Assembly: GCA_031181345.1 (NCBI GenBank)
Contig: JAPSLC010000048.1
Coordinates: forward strand, 1 to 37,675
DNA: 37,675 nt
Reading direction: 5' to 3'
Source of the DNA: Cupriavidus sp.
Lineage (GTDB): Bacteria; Pseudomonadota; Gammaproteobacteria; Burkholderiales; Burkholderiaceae
The notes beneath the pieces are model-generated. The model was not told where the DNA came from, searched no databases, and saw only the letters and a list, made by a program, of their open reading frames with translations. Position 1 is the stretch's first letter; every line of letters begins with the position of its first letter. A program made the position numbers and the translations under genes. This document shows, in pieces, positions 7,684-16,698 of the stretch.

Positions 7684-9096
7684 TCATTGAAGGTCTTCGC
7701 CGGCCTCGCCGCCCATGCCGGCGACCATCGACTCGACCAGATAGTCGACCAGGTCCTCGGCGGGCACCGTGGCCTGCTGGCCGTTGGTCTCGGTCTGCCC
7801 GTCGGTCTGCCCGTCGGCGGCCCGCAGGGCCTTGACCTGCACCACGCCGGCAGCGAGTTCATCCTCGCCAATGATAACGGCATGGGAAGCCCCGCTCGCG
7901 TCGGCACGCTTCATCTGCGATTTGAAGCTGCCGCTCTTGCCGTCCGCGGTGGCATGCACGACCACGTCGAATCCGGCATCACGCATGCGCTCGGCGGCGA
8001 TCATCGCCTGCTGCGCGGCAGCCTCGCCCTGGTGCACGACATAGACGTCGCAGGCATCGGCCTGGCGTGCCAACCCTTCCTCGCGCATCAGTTCGATGAT
8101 CCGCTCGATGCCCATGGCCCAGCCGCAGGCCGGCGCCGACTTGCCGCCCATCTGCGCGATCAGCGGATCGTAGCGGCCGCCGCCGGCGATGGTGCCCTGC
8201 GCGCCGAGCTTGTCGGTGATCCACTCGAACACGGTCAGGTTGTAGTAGTCCAGCCCGCGCACCAGACGCGGATTGATCGTGAACGGAATATTGTTGGCCT
8301 TCAGCAGCCGCTGCACGCCCTCGAAGTGGGCCAGCGAGGCCTCGCCCAGGAAGTCGATCAGCTTCGGCGCGTTCGCCGCCATCTCCTGCAGCGCCGGATT
8401 CTTGGTGTCGAGCACGCGCAGCGGGTTGGTGTACAGCCGGCGCTTGCCGTCCTCGTCCAGGATGTCCTGGAAGCCTTCCAGATACTTGATCAGTTCCTGC
8501 CGATGGGCCGCGCGCTCGTCAGCCTGGCCCAGCGAATTGATCTCCAGCCGCACGCCAACCAGGCCCAGGTCGTCCCACAGGCGCTGGCACATCAGGATGA
8601 TTTCGGCGTCGACATCGGGGCCGGCGAATCCGAGCGCCTCGGCGCCGAGCTGATGGAACTGCCGATAGCGGCCGCGCTGCGGACGCTCGTGGCGGAACAT
8701 CGGGCCGGTGTACCACAGGCGCTTGGGGCCGTCGTACAGCAGGTTGTGCTCGATGGTCGCGCGCACCACCGCCGCCGTGCCCTCGGGACGCAGCGTCAGT
8801 TGCTCGCCGTTCAGCGAATCGGTGAAGGAATACATTTCCTTCTCGACGATGTCGGTGACCTCGCCGATGCCGCGCACGAACAGTTGGGTCGGTTCGACGA
8901 TCGGCGTGCGGATCTGCTGGTAGCCGTAGGCGCGCAGCATCGCGCGGGCCGCCTGGTCGAACTGCTCCCACAGCGGGGCGTCGGCGGGCAGCATGTCGTT
9001 CATGCCCTTGACACCCTGCAGCGCGCGGGCCTTGCCTGTGTTCTGGGCGCCGCCGTTGGCCGGCGCCGGATTCTCGGATGCGTTCATGGTTGTCAT
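7684..9096 (-). CDS. hisS: Histidyl-tRNA synthetase
   Basis: A class II aminoacyl-tRNA synthetase that charges tRNA-His. The core begins LQGVKGMNDMLPAD (residue 27 on). Motif 2 is FRHERPQRGRYRQFHQ (about 134-149), the histidine-specific region is RGLDYYNLTVFEW, and motif 3 is GWAMGIERI. The anticodon-binding domain follows (ADACDVYVVHQGE). At 470 residues it is longer than the E. coli enzyme (424): there is a 26-residue N-terminal lead and an insert near the end (DGQTDGQTETNGQQ) encoded by a duplicated 12-bp unit. ATG 9096 is used; ATG 9087 is equally possible. It lies 37 bases after ispG. Confidence 0.96.
   Translation of the reverse strand: MTTMNASENPAPANGGAQNTGKARALQGVKGMNDMLPADAPLWEQFDQAARAMLRAYGYQQIRTPIVEPTQLFVRGIGEVTDIVEKEMYSFTDSLNGEQLTLRPEGTAAVVRATIEHNLLYDGPKRLWYTGPMFRHERPQRGRYRQFHQLGAEALGFAGPDVDAEIILMCQRLWDDLGLVGVRLEINSLGQADERAAHRQELIKYLEGFQDILDEDGKRRLYTNPLRVLDTKNPALQEMAANAPKLIDFLGEASLAHFEGVQRLLKANNIPFTINPRLVRGLDYYNLTVFEWITDKLGAQGTIAGGGRYDPLIAQMGGKSAPACGWAMGIERIIELMREEGLARQADACDVYVVHQGEAAAQQAMIAAERMRDAGFDVVVHATADGKSGSFKSQMKRADASGASHAVIIGEDELAAGVVQVKALRAADGQTDGQTETNGQQATVPAEDLVDYLVESMVAGMGGEAGEDLQ
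7792..7815. repeat. Duplicated 12-bp unit inside hisS
   Basis: Two exact copies of ggtctgcccgtc lie back to back. On the coding strand they give the duplicated DGQT of the C-terminal hisS insert. Confidence 0.75.
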
Positions 9097-9133
9097 TCTG
9101 TTGCTGGGTCGGCGCCGGCTGCGGCGCGGCCGA

Positions 9134-10420
9134 TCAGTGATCGATGCTGGCCGCCTCGCTGCGCTTGCCGTAGTGCGTGCGCACGTATTCGTCGACCATG
9201 GCCTGGAATTCCTCGGCGATCCGCTCGCCGCGCAGCGTCTTCACCTTGACGCCGTCGACGAATACCGGCGCCGCCGGCGATTCGCCGGAGCCCGGCAGCG
9301 AGATGCCGATATTGGCGTGCTTGCTCTCGCCCGGACCGTTGACGATGCAGCCCATCACGGCCACATCCATTTCCTCGACGCCCGGATACTCGGTCTTCCA
9401 TACCGGCATCTGCGCGCGCAGATACGACTGGATGCTCGCGGCCAGTTCCTGGAACACCGTGCTGGTGGTGCGGCCGCAGCCAGGACACGCGATCACCATC
9501 GGCGTGAAATTGCGCAGGCCCATGGTCTGCAGGATCTCTTGCGCGACATGCACTTCCTTGTCGCGCGACGCGCCGGGCTCGGGCGTCAGCGAAATGCGGA
9601 TCGTGTCGCCGATGCCCTCCTGCAGCAGCACCGACAGCGCCGCGGTCGAGGCAACGATCCCCTTGCTGCCCATGCCCGCCTCGGTCAGTCCGAGATGCAG
9701 CGCATAGTCGCAGCGGCGCGCCAGCTCGCGGTAGACCGCGATCAGCTCCTGCACCTGCGACACCTTGCAGGACAGGATGATCTGGTCGCCCGGCAGGCCG
9801 ATTTCCTCGGCGCGCCGCGCCGATTCGATCGCCGACGTGATCAGCGCCTCGATCATCACGCTCTGCGCGGGCCACGGTTCGGTGCGCCGGCCGTTCTCGT
9901 CCATGATGCGCGCCAGCAGATCCTGATCGAGGCTGCCCCAGTTGACGCCGATGCGCACCGGCTTGCCGTGCCGGCAGGCCATCTCGATCATCTGTGCGAA
10001 CTGCGTGTCGCGCTTGGCGCCCTGGCCGACATTGCCCGGGTTGATGCGGTACTTCGACAGCGCCTGCGCGCAGGCCGGATGGTCCTGCAGCAGCTTGTGG
10101 CCGTTGTAGTGGAAGTCGCCGACCAGCGGCACGTCGATGCCCATGCGATCGAGCTGGTCACGGATCGCGGGCACCGCGGCGGCAGCCTCCGGCGTATTGA
10201 CCGTGATGCGGACGATTTCCGAGCCGGCGCGCGCCAGCTCCTTGATCTGGATCGCGGTGCCGACCGCATCGACGGTGTCGGTGTTGGTCATCGACTGCAC
10301 GCGCACCGGCGCGTCGCCGCCGATCGTCACCACGTTGTCGCCCCAGACCACGCGCGCCTGCCGGGTGCGGCGGCGCGGCAGCGATCCGGGCAGTACGGGC
10401 AGACAGGCCTGTGCGTTCAT
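9134..10420 (-). CDS. ispG: IspG, 4-hydroxy-3-methylbut-2-enyl diphosphate synthase
   Basis: The penultimate enzyme of the MEP isoprenoid pathway, reducing ME-cPP to HMBPP with a [4Fe-4S] cluster. The TIM-barrel part begins VVTIGGDAPVRVQSMTNTDT. The cluster ligands are in IACPGCGRTT and in GCIVNGPGES near the C-terminus. The 428-residue length includes the insert seen in many proteobacterial forms. ATG 10420 is chosen because GAGG stands seven bases upstream (gaggtaacacc); the in-frame ATG at 10438 lacks this. It is co-directional with rodZ (75-base gap) and hisS (37-base gap). Confidence 0.96.
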   Translation of the reverse strand: MNAQACLPVLPGSLPRRRTRQARVVWGDNVVTIGGDAPVRVQSMTNTDTVDAVGTAIQIKELARAGSEIVRITVNTPEAAAAVPAIRDQLDRMGIDVPLVGDFHYNGHKLLQDHPACAQALSKYRINPGNVGQGAKRDTQFAQMIEMACRHGKPVRIGVNWGSLDQDLLARIMDENGRRTEPWPAQSVMIEALITSAIESARRAEEIGLPGDQIILSCKVSQVQELIAVYRELARRCDYALHLGLTEAGMGSKGIVASTAALSVLLQEGIGDTIRISLTPEPGASRDKEVHVAQEILQTMGLRNFTPMVIACPGCGRTTSTVFQELAASIQSYLRAQMPVWKTEYPGVEEMDVAVMGCIVNGPGESKHANIGISLPGSGESPAAPVFVDGVKVKTLRGERIAEEFQAMVDEYVRTHYGKRSEAASIDH

Positions 10421-10495
10421 GGTGTTACCTCGTTGCATTGGCGTGCGGTTGACGTGCGGTTGACAAACGGAAGCGATCGGGGACCGGCGGAAAAA

Positions 10496-11485
10496 TCAGG
10501 GCAGCGTCAGGCGCGCCACGTTGTTGCGGTTGGCCGCCTGCAGATCGACCGGCTCGCCGTTGCGGGTCATCGCCGCGACGCCCTTGACGTTGCCGATCAC
10601 GACCTTGTACGGCGCCGTGCCGCCGCCGGCGACCTCGTCGCCAGCCTTGGCGGTGCCGCCCAGCACGACCTTGCCGCTGGCGTCGCGAACCTCATACCAG
10701 GTCTGCGCGCTGAAGCGCAGCTGCAGTTCGCCGGCGGCCGACGTGGCCGCGGCGGGCGCGGCTGCTGCCGGCGCTGCCGTGGCCTCGGATTCGTTGGGCG
10801 TGACCGGCGTACCGGTCACGGGTGCCAGCGGCGTCGCCAGCGTGGCGGACGCGTTGGCCACGCCCTCCGTGCCCGCCATCGCTCCCGGCGCCTCGCTGGC
10901 AGCGCCGCCCATCACATGCGGCAGCACCGCGGTAACAGTGCCCGATTCCGCCTCGACGGCGGTTTCGGTGCCCGACTGCGTGAACTGCTGCTCGCGCGCA
11001 TCGAGCCATTGCTTGACATGATCGACGCCGAACAGCGCACCGGCGGAGACCACGGCCGCGACCAGCGCGAGCCAGATCCAGCGTCCGCCGGAACCGGACG
11101 TGCCGCTGCTGCGAAAGCGCCGGCGATCGTCGAAGCTCGCGTTCAGGCTACCCTGGCGGCGGATCGCGACCTCCGGCGCCGGGGGCGCGGCCTGGGCATG
11201 AAAGCGCGCCAGCAAGGAATCGATGTCGACCTGCAGCAGGCGCGCGTAGGCGCGCATCAGCCCCTTGGCGAACGTCAGATCGGGCAAGGCATCGACATTG
11301 CCGGACTCGATCGCATCGACCTTCTGCGCCGGCACCTTCAGCCGCGCGCCGACGTCGTGTATCGACAGCCCCTGGGCCGCGCGTGCCTTCGCCAGGCTCG
11401 CGCCGATCTCCTGTGCGACCGCGTTGGCGCTGCCGCTCGCATTGGTCGAGACGGCCTGGCCCTCGGCGCGCTCGTGCTCATTCAT
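10496..11485 (-). CDS. rodZ: RodZ-like cell-shape protein (XRE HTH, membrane anchor, DUF4115)
   Basis: A 329-residue protein with the RodZ domain order. It has an N-terminal helix-turn-helix (GLSIHDVGARLKVPAQKVDA), a membrane segment (WIWLALVAAVVSAGALFG), a linker rich in Ala, Thr and Val, and a C-terminal DUF4115 beta domain (ELQLRFSAQTWYEVRD). RodZ links MreB filaments to the cell-wall elongation machinery. ATG 11485 has AAGGAG six bases upstream, the best ribosome site in this operon. The start overlaps the end of pilF by 8 bases, so translation of the two is probably coupled. Confidence 0.93.
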   Translation of the reverse strand: MNEHERAEGQAVSTNASGSANAVAQEIGASLAKARAAQGLSIHDVGARLKVPAQKVDAIESGNVDALPDLTFAKGLMRAYARLLQVDIDSLLARFHAQAAPPAPEVAIRRQGSLNASFDDRRRFRSSGTSGSGGRWIWLALVAAVVSAGALFGVDHVKQWLDAREQQFTQSGTETAVEAESGTVTAVLPHVMGGAASEAPGAMAGTEGVANASATLATPLAPVTGTPVTPNESEATAAPAAAAPAAATSAAGELQLRFSAQTWYEVRDASGKVVLGGTAKAGDEVAGGGTAPYKVVIGNVKGVAAMTRNGEPVDLQAANRNNVARLTLP

Positions 11486-12356
11486 CCCGTGCTCCTTGTT
11501 GGTATGCGCTCGACTCCCGCGAGTCCGGGAAGCGCTTATGTAATTGCGCCAGCAATGCCTGCTGTGCGGCCGCGTCTCCCTCGCGGTGCGCGATGCGGGC
11601 GCCCAGCCACAGCGACGCCGGACTGGCGAAGCGTCCCGCATTGACCAGCGCCACCTCGGCGCGGGCCCGCGGCAGATCGCCCTGCTTCCAATACAGCAGC
11701 CCAAGCTGGGTATGCGCGGCCGCGCGCGTTGCGGCGTCGGCCGTATCGTCGGCCGTATCGTTGGCCGTATTGGCGGCCGCCGTCATACCAGGCTGCGAGA
11801 GCGCCGCGGTCAGGCTGCGGTGCGCCGCCTCCAGATCGCCCTGGCGCAATTGGCAGGCACCCAGGCTGGTCAGCATTCTGGCTGCACCGCCGGTCGACGG
11901 CGCCGCCACCGCGCGCTGCAGCTGGGCCAGCCCCTCGGCATGGCGGCCCTGCTCGCACAGCAGCCAACCATAGTTATTCAGCAAATCGCCGTCGTCCTGG
12001 CGGCGCGACAGCGCGGCACGAAAGCTCAGCTCGGCCTCGGCGGGCCGCCGCAGCGCCATCTGCGCCAGCGCCTGGACGTGGTAGGCGTCGGTCAGGTCCG
12101 GATCCAGGGCGATGGCCTGCCGGGCCTCATCGAGCGCGATCGCACCCTGGCCGGCCTGCAGATAGCGCGAGGCCAGCTGCAGCCGCAGCACGGCGCGCTG
12201 ATGCGCATCGGCCGGTGCAGGGCTGGCGTCCGGTACCTGCGGCGCCTGTTGTCCCGGCGTGCCTCGGGTGGCAAGTGTGCCGGTCGACTGGCACGCCGTC
12301 AGCAATGCCAGCCCGGCCAGAACCACGGCGGGCAGACCGGCAGGCAGACGCCTCAT
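11478..12356 (-). CDS. pilF: PilF/PilW-type type IV pilus biogenesis lipoprotein (TPR)
   Basis: A 292-residue TPR lipoprotein. The signal peptide ends LLALLTAC-like (GLALLTACQSTG, Cys-22). TPR units follow, for example ASRYLQAGQGAIALDEAR and NNYGWLLCEQGRHAEGLAQL. PilF/PilW helps the PilQ secretin assemble in the outer membrane. An Ala/Thr/Asp-rich insert (ANTANDTADDTADAA) interrupts the repeats and is encoded by a 12-bp tandem repeat. The start overlaps the rlmN stop as ATGA, and the stop overlaps the rodZ start by 8 bases. Whether this strain makes pili cannot be told from this window. Confidence 0.9.
   Translation of the reverse strand: MRRLPAGLPAVVLAGLALLTACQSTGTLATRGTPGQQAPQVPDASPAPADAHQRAVLRLQLASRYLQAGQGAIALDEARQAIALDPDLTDAYHVQALAQMALRRPAEAELSFRAALSRRQDDGDLLNNYGWLLCEQGRHAEGLAQLQRAVAAPSTGGAARMLTSLGACQLRQGDLEAAHRSLTAALSQPGMTAAANTANDTADDTADAATRAAAHTQLGLLYWKQGDLPRARAEVALVNAGRFASPASLWLGARIAHREGDAAAQQALLAQLHKRFPDSRESSAYQQGARDE
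11736..11771. repeat. Three 12-bp tandem units inside pilF
   Basis: Units gtcggccgtatc, gtcggccgtatc and gttggccgtatt are contiguous. They encode the DTAD/DTAN repeats of PilF and keep frame. Confidence 0.8.
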
Positions 12357-13501
12357 GCAGATCGCGCCTCCCCGCTCGGCGCCGCCACCACCGGCGGGAT
12401 CTTGCCGAAGCGGCCTCGCTCGGCAAGGCGGGTGCGATCCTGCACGCGGCCCTCGGCAGCGAGCTGGCCGCAAGCGGCGTCGATATCGTCGCCGCGCGTC
12501 CTGCGGATCGTCGTCACGATGCCGGCATCGATCAGCACCTGGGCGAAGCGCCGGATCTGCTCGTTGTTCGAGCGCTTGAGCCCCGACTCGGGGAAGGGAT
12601 TGAAAGGAATCAGGTTGAACTTGCATGGCACGTCGGCCACCAGCTTCAACAATTCCCGCGCATGTTCGACGCCGTCGTTGACGCCGTCCAGCATGCAGTA
12701 TTCGAAGGTGATGAAGTCGCGCGGAGCGAACTCCAGATAGCGGCGGCAGGCCGCCATCAGTTCGGCCAGCGGGTACTTGCGGTTCAGCGGCACCAGCCCG
12801 TCGCGCAACGCATCGTTGGACGCGTGCAACGACACCGCCAGCGCGACCGGCAGGTCCTTGGCCAGGCGATCCATCATCGGTACCACGCCGGATGTGGAGA
12901 GCGTGACGCGGCGGCGCGACAAGCCGTAGGCGTTGTCGTCGAGCATCAGCCGCATCGCCGGCACCACCTGGTCGTAGTTCAGCAGCGGCTCGCCCATGCC
13001 CATCATCACCACGTTGGAGATCACGCGATCGTCCTTCGGACCGCGCCCCAGCTGGGTACGCATCGCGAATTCGGCCATCCACAGCTGGCCGATGATCTCG
13101 CCGGTGCTCAGATTGCGCGAGAAGCCCTGCTTGCCGGTCGAACAGAAGCGGCAATTGACCGCGCAGCCGGCCTGCGAGGAAACGCACAGCGTACCGCGCG
13201 TTTCCTCGGGGATGTAGACCGTTTCGACCGCATTGCCATTGCCCACGTCGAGCAGCCACTTGCGCGTGCCGTCCGCCGACAGATGGTCGGTGATCACGGA
13301 TGGCGCGCGGATCTCGGCGCGCGTGGCCAGCTTCTGGCGCAGCGACTTGGCCAGGTCCGACATCTGGTCGAACTGGCTGGCGCCGAACTGGTGGATCCAG
13401 CGCTGCAGCTGCCGCGCGCGAAACGGCTTCTCGCCGAGCTCGCCGCAATACGTGGCGAGCCCGTCCGCATCCAGATCGAGCAGGTTGACGAGAGCGTTCA
13501 T
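12353..13501 (-). CDS. rlmN: RlmN, dual-specificity 23S rRNA/tRNA adenine-C2 methyltransferase
   Basis: A radical-SAM enzyme that methylates C2 of A2503 in 23S rRNA and A37 in some tRNAs. The cluster motif is C-x3-C-x2-C in SQAGCAVNCRFCSTGKQG. The GEP motif (MGMGEPLLNYD) and the C-terminal cysteine (DIDAACGQLA) that forms the methylation intermediate are present. The family N-terminus MNALVNLLDLDADGL fixes the start at 13501; the frame is open 18 codons further upstream without conservation. The stop overlaps pilF as ATGA. It follows ndk by 54 bases. Confidence 0.96.
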   Translation of the reverse strand: MNALVNLLDLDADGLATYCGELGEKPFRARQLQRWIHQFGASQFDQMSDLAKSLRQKLATRAEIRAPSVITDHLSADGTRKWLLDVGNGNAVETVYIPEETRGTLCVSSQAGCAVNCRFCSTGKQGFSRNLSTGEIIGQLWMAEFAMRTQLGRGPKDDRVISNVVMMGMGEPLLNYDQVVPAMRLMLDDNAYGLSRRRVTLSTSGVVPMMDRLAKDLPVALAVSLHASNDALRDGLVPLNRKYPLAELMAACRRYLEFAPRDFITFEYCMLDGVNDGVEHARELLKLVADVPCKFNLIPFNPFPESGLKRSNNEQIRRFAQVLIDAGIVTTIRRTRGDDIDAACGQLAAEGRVQDRTRLAERGRFGKIPPVVAAPSGEARSA

Positions 13502-13555
13502 GACGGCAGCGGGGGCTTCGGGTAGCAGTCTAGTGTCCGGGTTCAGGCCAGACAA

Positions 13556-13981
13556 TCAGCGCGAGTAAACGTTCATGCCGGGGAAGAAGAACGACACTTC
13601 GACGGCGGCGGTTTCGGGCGCGTCGGAGCCGTGCACGGCGTTGGCGTCGATGCTGTCGGCAAAGTCGGCGCGGATCGTGCCCTTCTCGGCCTTCTTCGGG
13701 TCGGTGGCGCCCATCAGCTCACGGTTCTTGGCGATCGCGTTCTCGCCTTCCAGGACCTGGATCATCACCGGGCCGGAGATCATGAAGTCGACCAGATCCT
13801 TGAAGAACGGACGCTCCTTGTGGACGGCGTAGAACTGCTCGGCTTCGCCGCGCGACAGGTGCGCCATCTTGGCGGCCACGATCTTCAGGCCGGCGGCCTC
13901 GAAACGGGCGTAGATCTGACCGATGACGTTCTTGGCCACGGCATCCGGCTTGATAATCGACAGAGTGCGTTCGATCGCCAT
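13556..13981 (-). CDS. ndk: Nucleoside diphosphate kinase
   Basis: A 141-residue enzyme that equilibrates nucleoside di- and triphosphates. It begins MAIERTLSIIKPDAVAKN and carries the active-site histidine in NAVHGSDAPETA. Length and motifs are those of a standard bacterial Ndk. ATG 13981 has GGAG five bases upstream. It is the first gene of the long minus-strand string ending in hflC, with a plausible promoter 46-74 bases upstream. Confidence 0.97.
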   Translation of the reverse strand: MAIERTLSIIKPDAVAKNVIGQIYARFEAAGLKIVAAKMAHLSRGEAEQFYAVHKERPFFKDLVDFMISGPVMIQVLEGENAIAKNRELMGATDPKKAEKGTIRADFADSIDANAVHGSDAPETAAVEVSFFFPGMNVYSR

Positions 13982-14317
13982 AAAAACTCCGAAAAATGAA
14001 GGGGTTACCAAATTGGGAAACACAAGATTCTAGCACGAGACCCCAATCGTTTCGAGAGCCGGCGGCGGCGAAACACACGGGGCGGCATCCCGAAGAATAT
14101 CGCGGCGCACCATCGTGGCGATATGGGACAACGGGACGGGAACACCGGGCCACCTCGCCGATCCAAGGCAACGTAAGCGCCTCATCCGATCCTCGACGGT
14201 TTCGCGATTTTTAGTGCTCTGTAGATCACCCTGCACTTGCAATCCTGCAAGGACGATGCCACATTGGCGAGGTGTCCGCCGGCGCTTCCGGCACCGCCCT
14301 TTGAATGAGGAGTCATC
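13982..14317. other. Divergent intergenic region between ndk and the Bax-inhibitor-like gene
   Basis: These 336 bases hold no convincing gene. They include the candidate ndk promoter and a perfect 6-bp inverted repeat cttgca-atcc-tgcaag at 14236-14251. The ribosome site of the plus-strand gene is gaggag just before 14318. A plus-strand promoter is expected but none is clear. Confidence 0.5.
14027..14055 (-). promoter_or_regulatory. Candidate sigma-70 promoter for ndk
   Basis: On the minus strand TCGAAA (14055-14050) and TAGAAT (14032-14027) are separated by 17 bases, matching 4 of 6 and 5 of 6 consensus positions. The -10 box ends 45 bases before the ndk ATG. Confidence 0.4.
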
Positions 14318-15022
14318 ATGAACGACAAGCTGAATACCTACGGTTTCGGCAATGCCGGCGCGACGGCGGGAGCCGTCACCGTCCGCAATCGGGTCCTGCG
14401 CAATACCTACTGGCTGTTGGCGCTGTCGATGGTGCCGACCGTGCTCGGCGCCTGGATCGGCGTGGCCACCGGCTTCAGCTTCATGGCCGCCAGCCCGGGC
14501 CTGTCGCTGATCCTGTTCCTCGCGATCGCCTTCGGCTTCTTCTTCGCGATCGAAAAGACGAAGAACAGCGCCATGGGGGTCGTGCTGCTGCTGGCCTTCA
14601 CCTTCTTCATGGGCCTGATGCTGTCGCGGCTGATCGGCTCCGTGCTGCAGTTCTCGAATGGCCCGGCGCTGATCATGTATGCATTCGGCGGCACCGCGAC
14701 CATCTTTGCGGCGATGGCCTCCATCGCGACGGTCAGCAAGCGCGACTTCTCGAACCTGGGCAAGTTCCTGTTCGTCGGCGTGATCCTGCTGATCCTGGCC
14801 AGCGTGGCGAATATCTGGCTGCAGCTGCCTGCGTTGATGATCACCGTGTCGGTGATGGCGATCGGCATCTTTTCCGCGCTGATCCTGTACGACGTCCAAC
14901 GCGTGGTGAATGGCGGCGAGACCAACTACGTCACGGCGACGCTGGCGATCTACCTCGACGTCTACAACATCTTCGCGAACCTGCTGGCGCTGCTGGGCAT
15001 TTTCGGCGGCAACCGCGAATAA
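14318..15022 (+). CDS. Bax inhibitor-1/YccA family (TMBIM) inner-membrane protein
   Basis: A 234-residue polytopic protein with seven predicted membrane segments, for example TYWLLALSMVPTVLGAWIG, GLSLILFLAIAFGFFFAIE and VVLLLAFTFFMGLMLSRL. The C-terminal signature is LILYDVQRVVNGG followed by ATLAIYLDVYNIFANLLALL and a short end FGGNRE, typical of bacterial Bax1-like proteins. E. coli relatives YccA and YbhL are known; YccA modulates FtsH proteolysis, while for this gene function is inferred only at family level. GAGGAG precedes the ATG. It is a single-gene unit on the plus strand, closed by a strong terminator. Confidence 0.92.
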   Translation: MNDKLNTYGFGNAGATAGAVTVRNRVLRNTYWLLALSMVPTVLGAWIGVATGFSFMAASPGLSLILFLAIAFGFFFAIEKTKNSAMGVVLLLAFTFFMGLMLSRLIGSVLQFSNGPALIMYAFGGTATIFAAMASIATVSKRDFSNLGKFLFVGVILLILASVANIWLQLPALMITVSVMAIGIFSALILYDVQRVVNGGETNYVTATLAIYLDVYNIFANLLALLGIFGGNRE

Positions 15023-15045
15023 GCGATCGCTTCACCGCAATGACG

Positions 15046-15072
15046 AAGGGCCGGCAATGCCGGCCCTTTTTT
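15046..15072 (+). terminator. Rho-independent terminator of the Bax-inhibitor-like gene
   Basis: A perfect 10-bp stem aagggccggc (15046-15055) with gccggccctt (15059-15068), a 3-base loop and six T (15067-15072). It lies 23 bases past the stop codon. Confidence 0.93.
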
Positions 15073-15120
15073 GTTGCCCCGCGCTATTGCCTCCGCGCTA
15101 TTGCCCACGCCGTGGCCCGA

Positions 15121-16581
15121 TTAGCCCCGCTCGAACACCGCGATCGACTCGACGTGCGACGTGTGCGGGAACATGTTGACCACGCCCGCGCCGCGCAGCC
15201 GGTAGCCGGCCTCATGCACCAGCAGGCCGGCGTCGCGCGCCAGCGTAGCCGGATTGCAGGACACGTAGACGATACGGTCAGGCAGCACGTCGCTGCCCGC
15301 CTGCGCCAGCTCGGCCAGCGCCTTGCTGACCGCCAGCGCGCCTTCGCGCGGCGGGTCGACCAGCCAGCGGTCGAAGCGTCCCAGCGCGGCGATATCCTCG
15401 GCGCTTACCTCGAACAGGTTGCGGCAGGCAAAGCCGACCTTGTGGGCCAGGCCGTTGTATTCGGCATTGGCCAGCGCCCGCGCGGTCAGCGCCTCGCTGC
15501 CCTCGATGCCCATCACCTCCTGCCCCTGCGTCGCCAGCGGCAGCGTGAAGTTGCCGATGCCGCAGAACAGGTCCAGCAGCCGGTCGCCCGGCTGGGCGTC
15601 GAGCAGCCGCAGGGCCCGCTTGATCAGCACGCGGTTGATCTGATGGTTCACCTGGGTGAAGTCGGTCGGCTTGAACGGCATGCGGATGCCGAATTCCGGC
15701 AGCGTATAGGCCAGTTCGCGATCGAGCGGATAGAACGGCACCACCGTGTCCGGGCCCTTGGGCTGCAGCCAGAACTGCACGTCGTGGCGGTCGGCGAAGG
15801 CGCGCAGCAGTTCACGGTCGGCGTCGTTCAGCGGCTCGAGGATCCGCAACACCAGCGCGGTCACATCCTGGCCGACCGCAAGCTCGATCTGCGGCATCCG
15901 GTCGCGAATCGACAGCCCGGCTACCAGCTCGCGCAGCGGCACCAGCAGCGCCGACACATGCGGCGGCAGCACCTCGCACGACGTCATGTCGGCGACATAG
16001 CTGCTCTTGCGCTCGTGGAAGCCGACCAGCACCCCGCCCTTCTTCGCCACGTGGCGCACCGTCAGCCGGGCGCGGTAGCGATAGCCCCAGTCCGGTCCGG
16101 CGATCGGCCGGAATACCATCTCGGGCCGTACCTTGGCCAGATGCCACAGATTGTCTTCCAGCACGCGCTGCTTGATCGCCAGCTGGGCGCGCGCGTCCAG
16201 GTGCTGCATCGAACAGCCGCCGCAGACGCCGAAATTCGCGCAGCCCGGCTGCACGCGCATTACCGACGGCTCACGGACCTCGACCAGATGCGCCTGCTCG
16301 TAGCTCGGCTTGCGGCGATAGCTTTGATAGGCCACCGTTTCGCCCGGCAGCGCACCTTCGACGAAGACCACCTTGCCCGGCGTCCCGTCCTCGTTCACCA
16401 GCCGGCCGACGCCGCGCGCCTCCATGTCGAGGCTGTCGATCTTCACGGTCGGATGGGCCTGCGGTTCGGCGCCCGCAGCCGATGCGGCGGCGCCGCCACG
16501 CTTGCGGCTGGGAGCGGGCGAGGCGACCGGCTGCTGCACCGGTTCAGGGGCGGATTGCGGGGATGACACGGCTTGAGACAC
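15121..16581 (-). CDS. rlmD: RlmD (RumA), 23S rRNA uracil-1939 C5-methyltransferase
   Basis: A 486-residue TrmA/RumA-family enzyme. After a 40-residue Pro/Ala lead comes a TRAM domain (VKIDSLDMEARGVGRL), then the [4Fe-4S] cysteines CANFGVCGGCSMQH with a fourth in the DMTSCEV segment. The SAM motif DLFCGIGNFTLPLA, the VDPPREGA segment and the catalytic cysteine in YVSCNPATLARD follow. It methylates U1939 of 23S rRNA. There is no ATG before the TRAM domain; GTG 16581 (AGG nine bases upstream) is preferred, and GTG 16569 is an alternative. It is divergent from the nuclease gene at 16699. Confidence 0.93.
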   Translation of the reverse strand: MSQAVSSPQSAPEPVQQPVASPAPSRKRGGAAASAAGAEPQAHPTVKIDSLDMEARGVGRLVNEDGTPGKVVFVEGALPGETVAYQSYRRKPSYEQAHLVEVREPSVMRVQPGCANFGVCGGCSMQHLDARAQLAIKQRVLEDNLWHLAKVRPEMVFRPIAGPDWGYRYRARLTVRHVAKKGGVLVGFHERKSSYVADMTSCEVLPPHVSALLVPLRELVAGLSIRDRMPQIELAVGQDVTALVLRILEPLNDADRELLRAFADRHDVQFWLQPKGPDTVVPFYPLDRELAYTLPEFGIRMPFKPTDFTQVNHQINRVLIKRALRLLDAQPGDRLLDLFCGIGNFTLPLATQGQEVMGIEGSEALTARALANAEYNGLAHKVGFACRNLFEVSAEDIAALGRFDRWLVDPPREGALAVSKALAELAQAGSDVLPDRIVYVSCNPATLARDAGLLVHEAGYRLRGAGVVNMFPHTSHVESIAVFERG

Positions 16582-16698
16582 CAGCGGGACCTGACGTATT
16601 GTTTTGCGAAAGCGCGATTGTAGACCAGTCGCCGCGATCGGACGGGCACGACGGCGACGCCGCGGGCGGGCGAACAAACGCGCCGGGAGAGGCGAGCG

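Noticed and set aside
8993..11644. A very long open frame on the plus strand, antisense to ispG and rodZ
   Set aside because: GC-rich coding DNA leaves long open antisense frames. Its product has no recognisable domain, while the minus strand encodes clear ispG and rodZ. The same applies to plus-strand frames over hflX, der, bamB, hisS and nrdJ.
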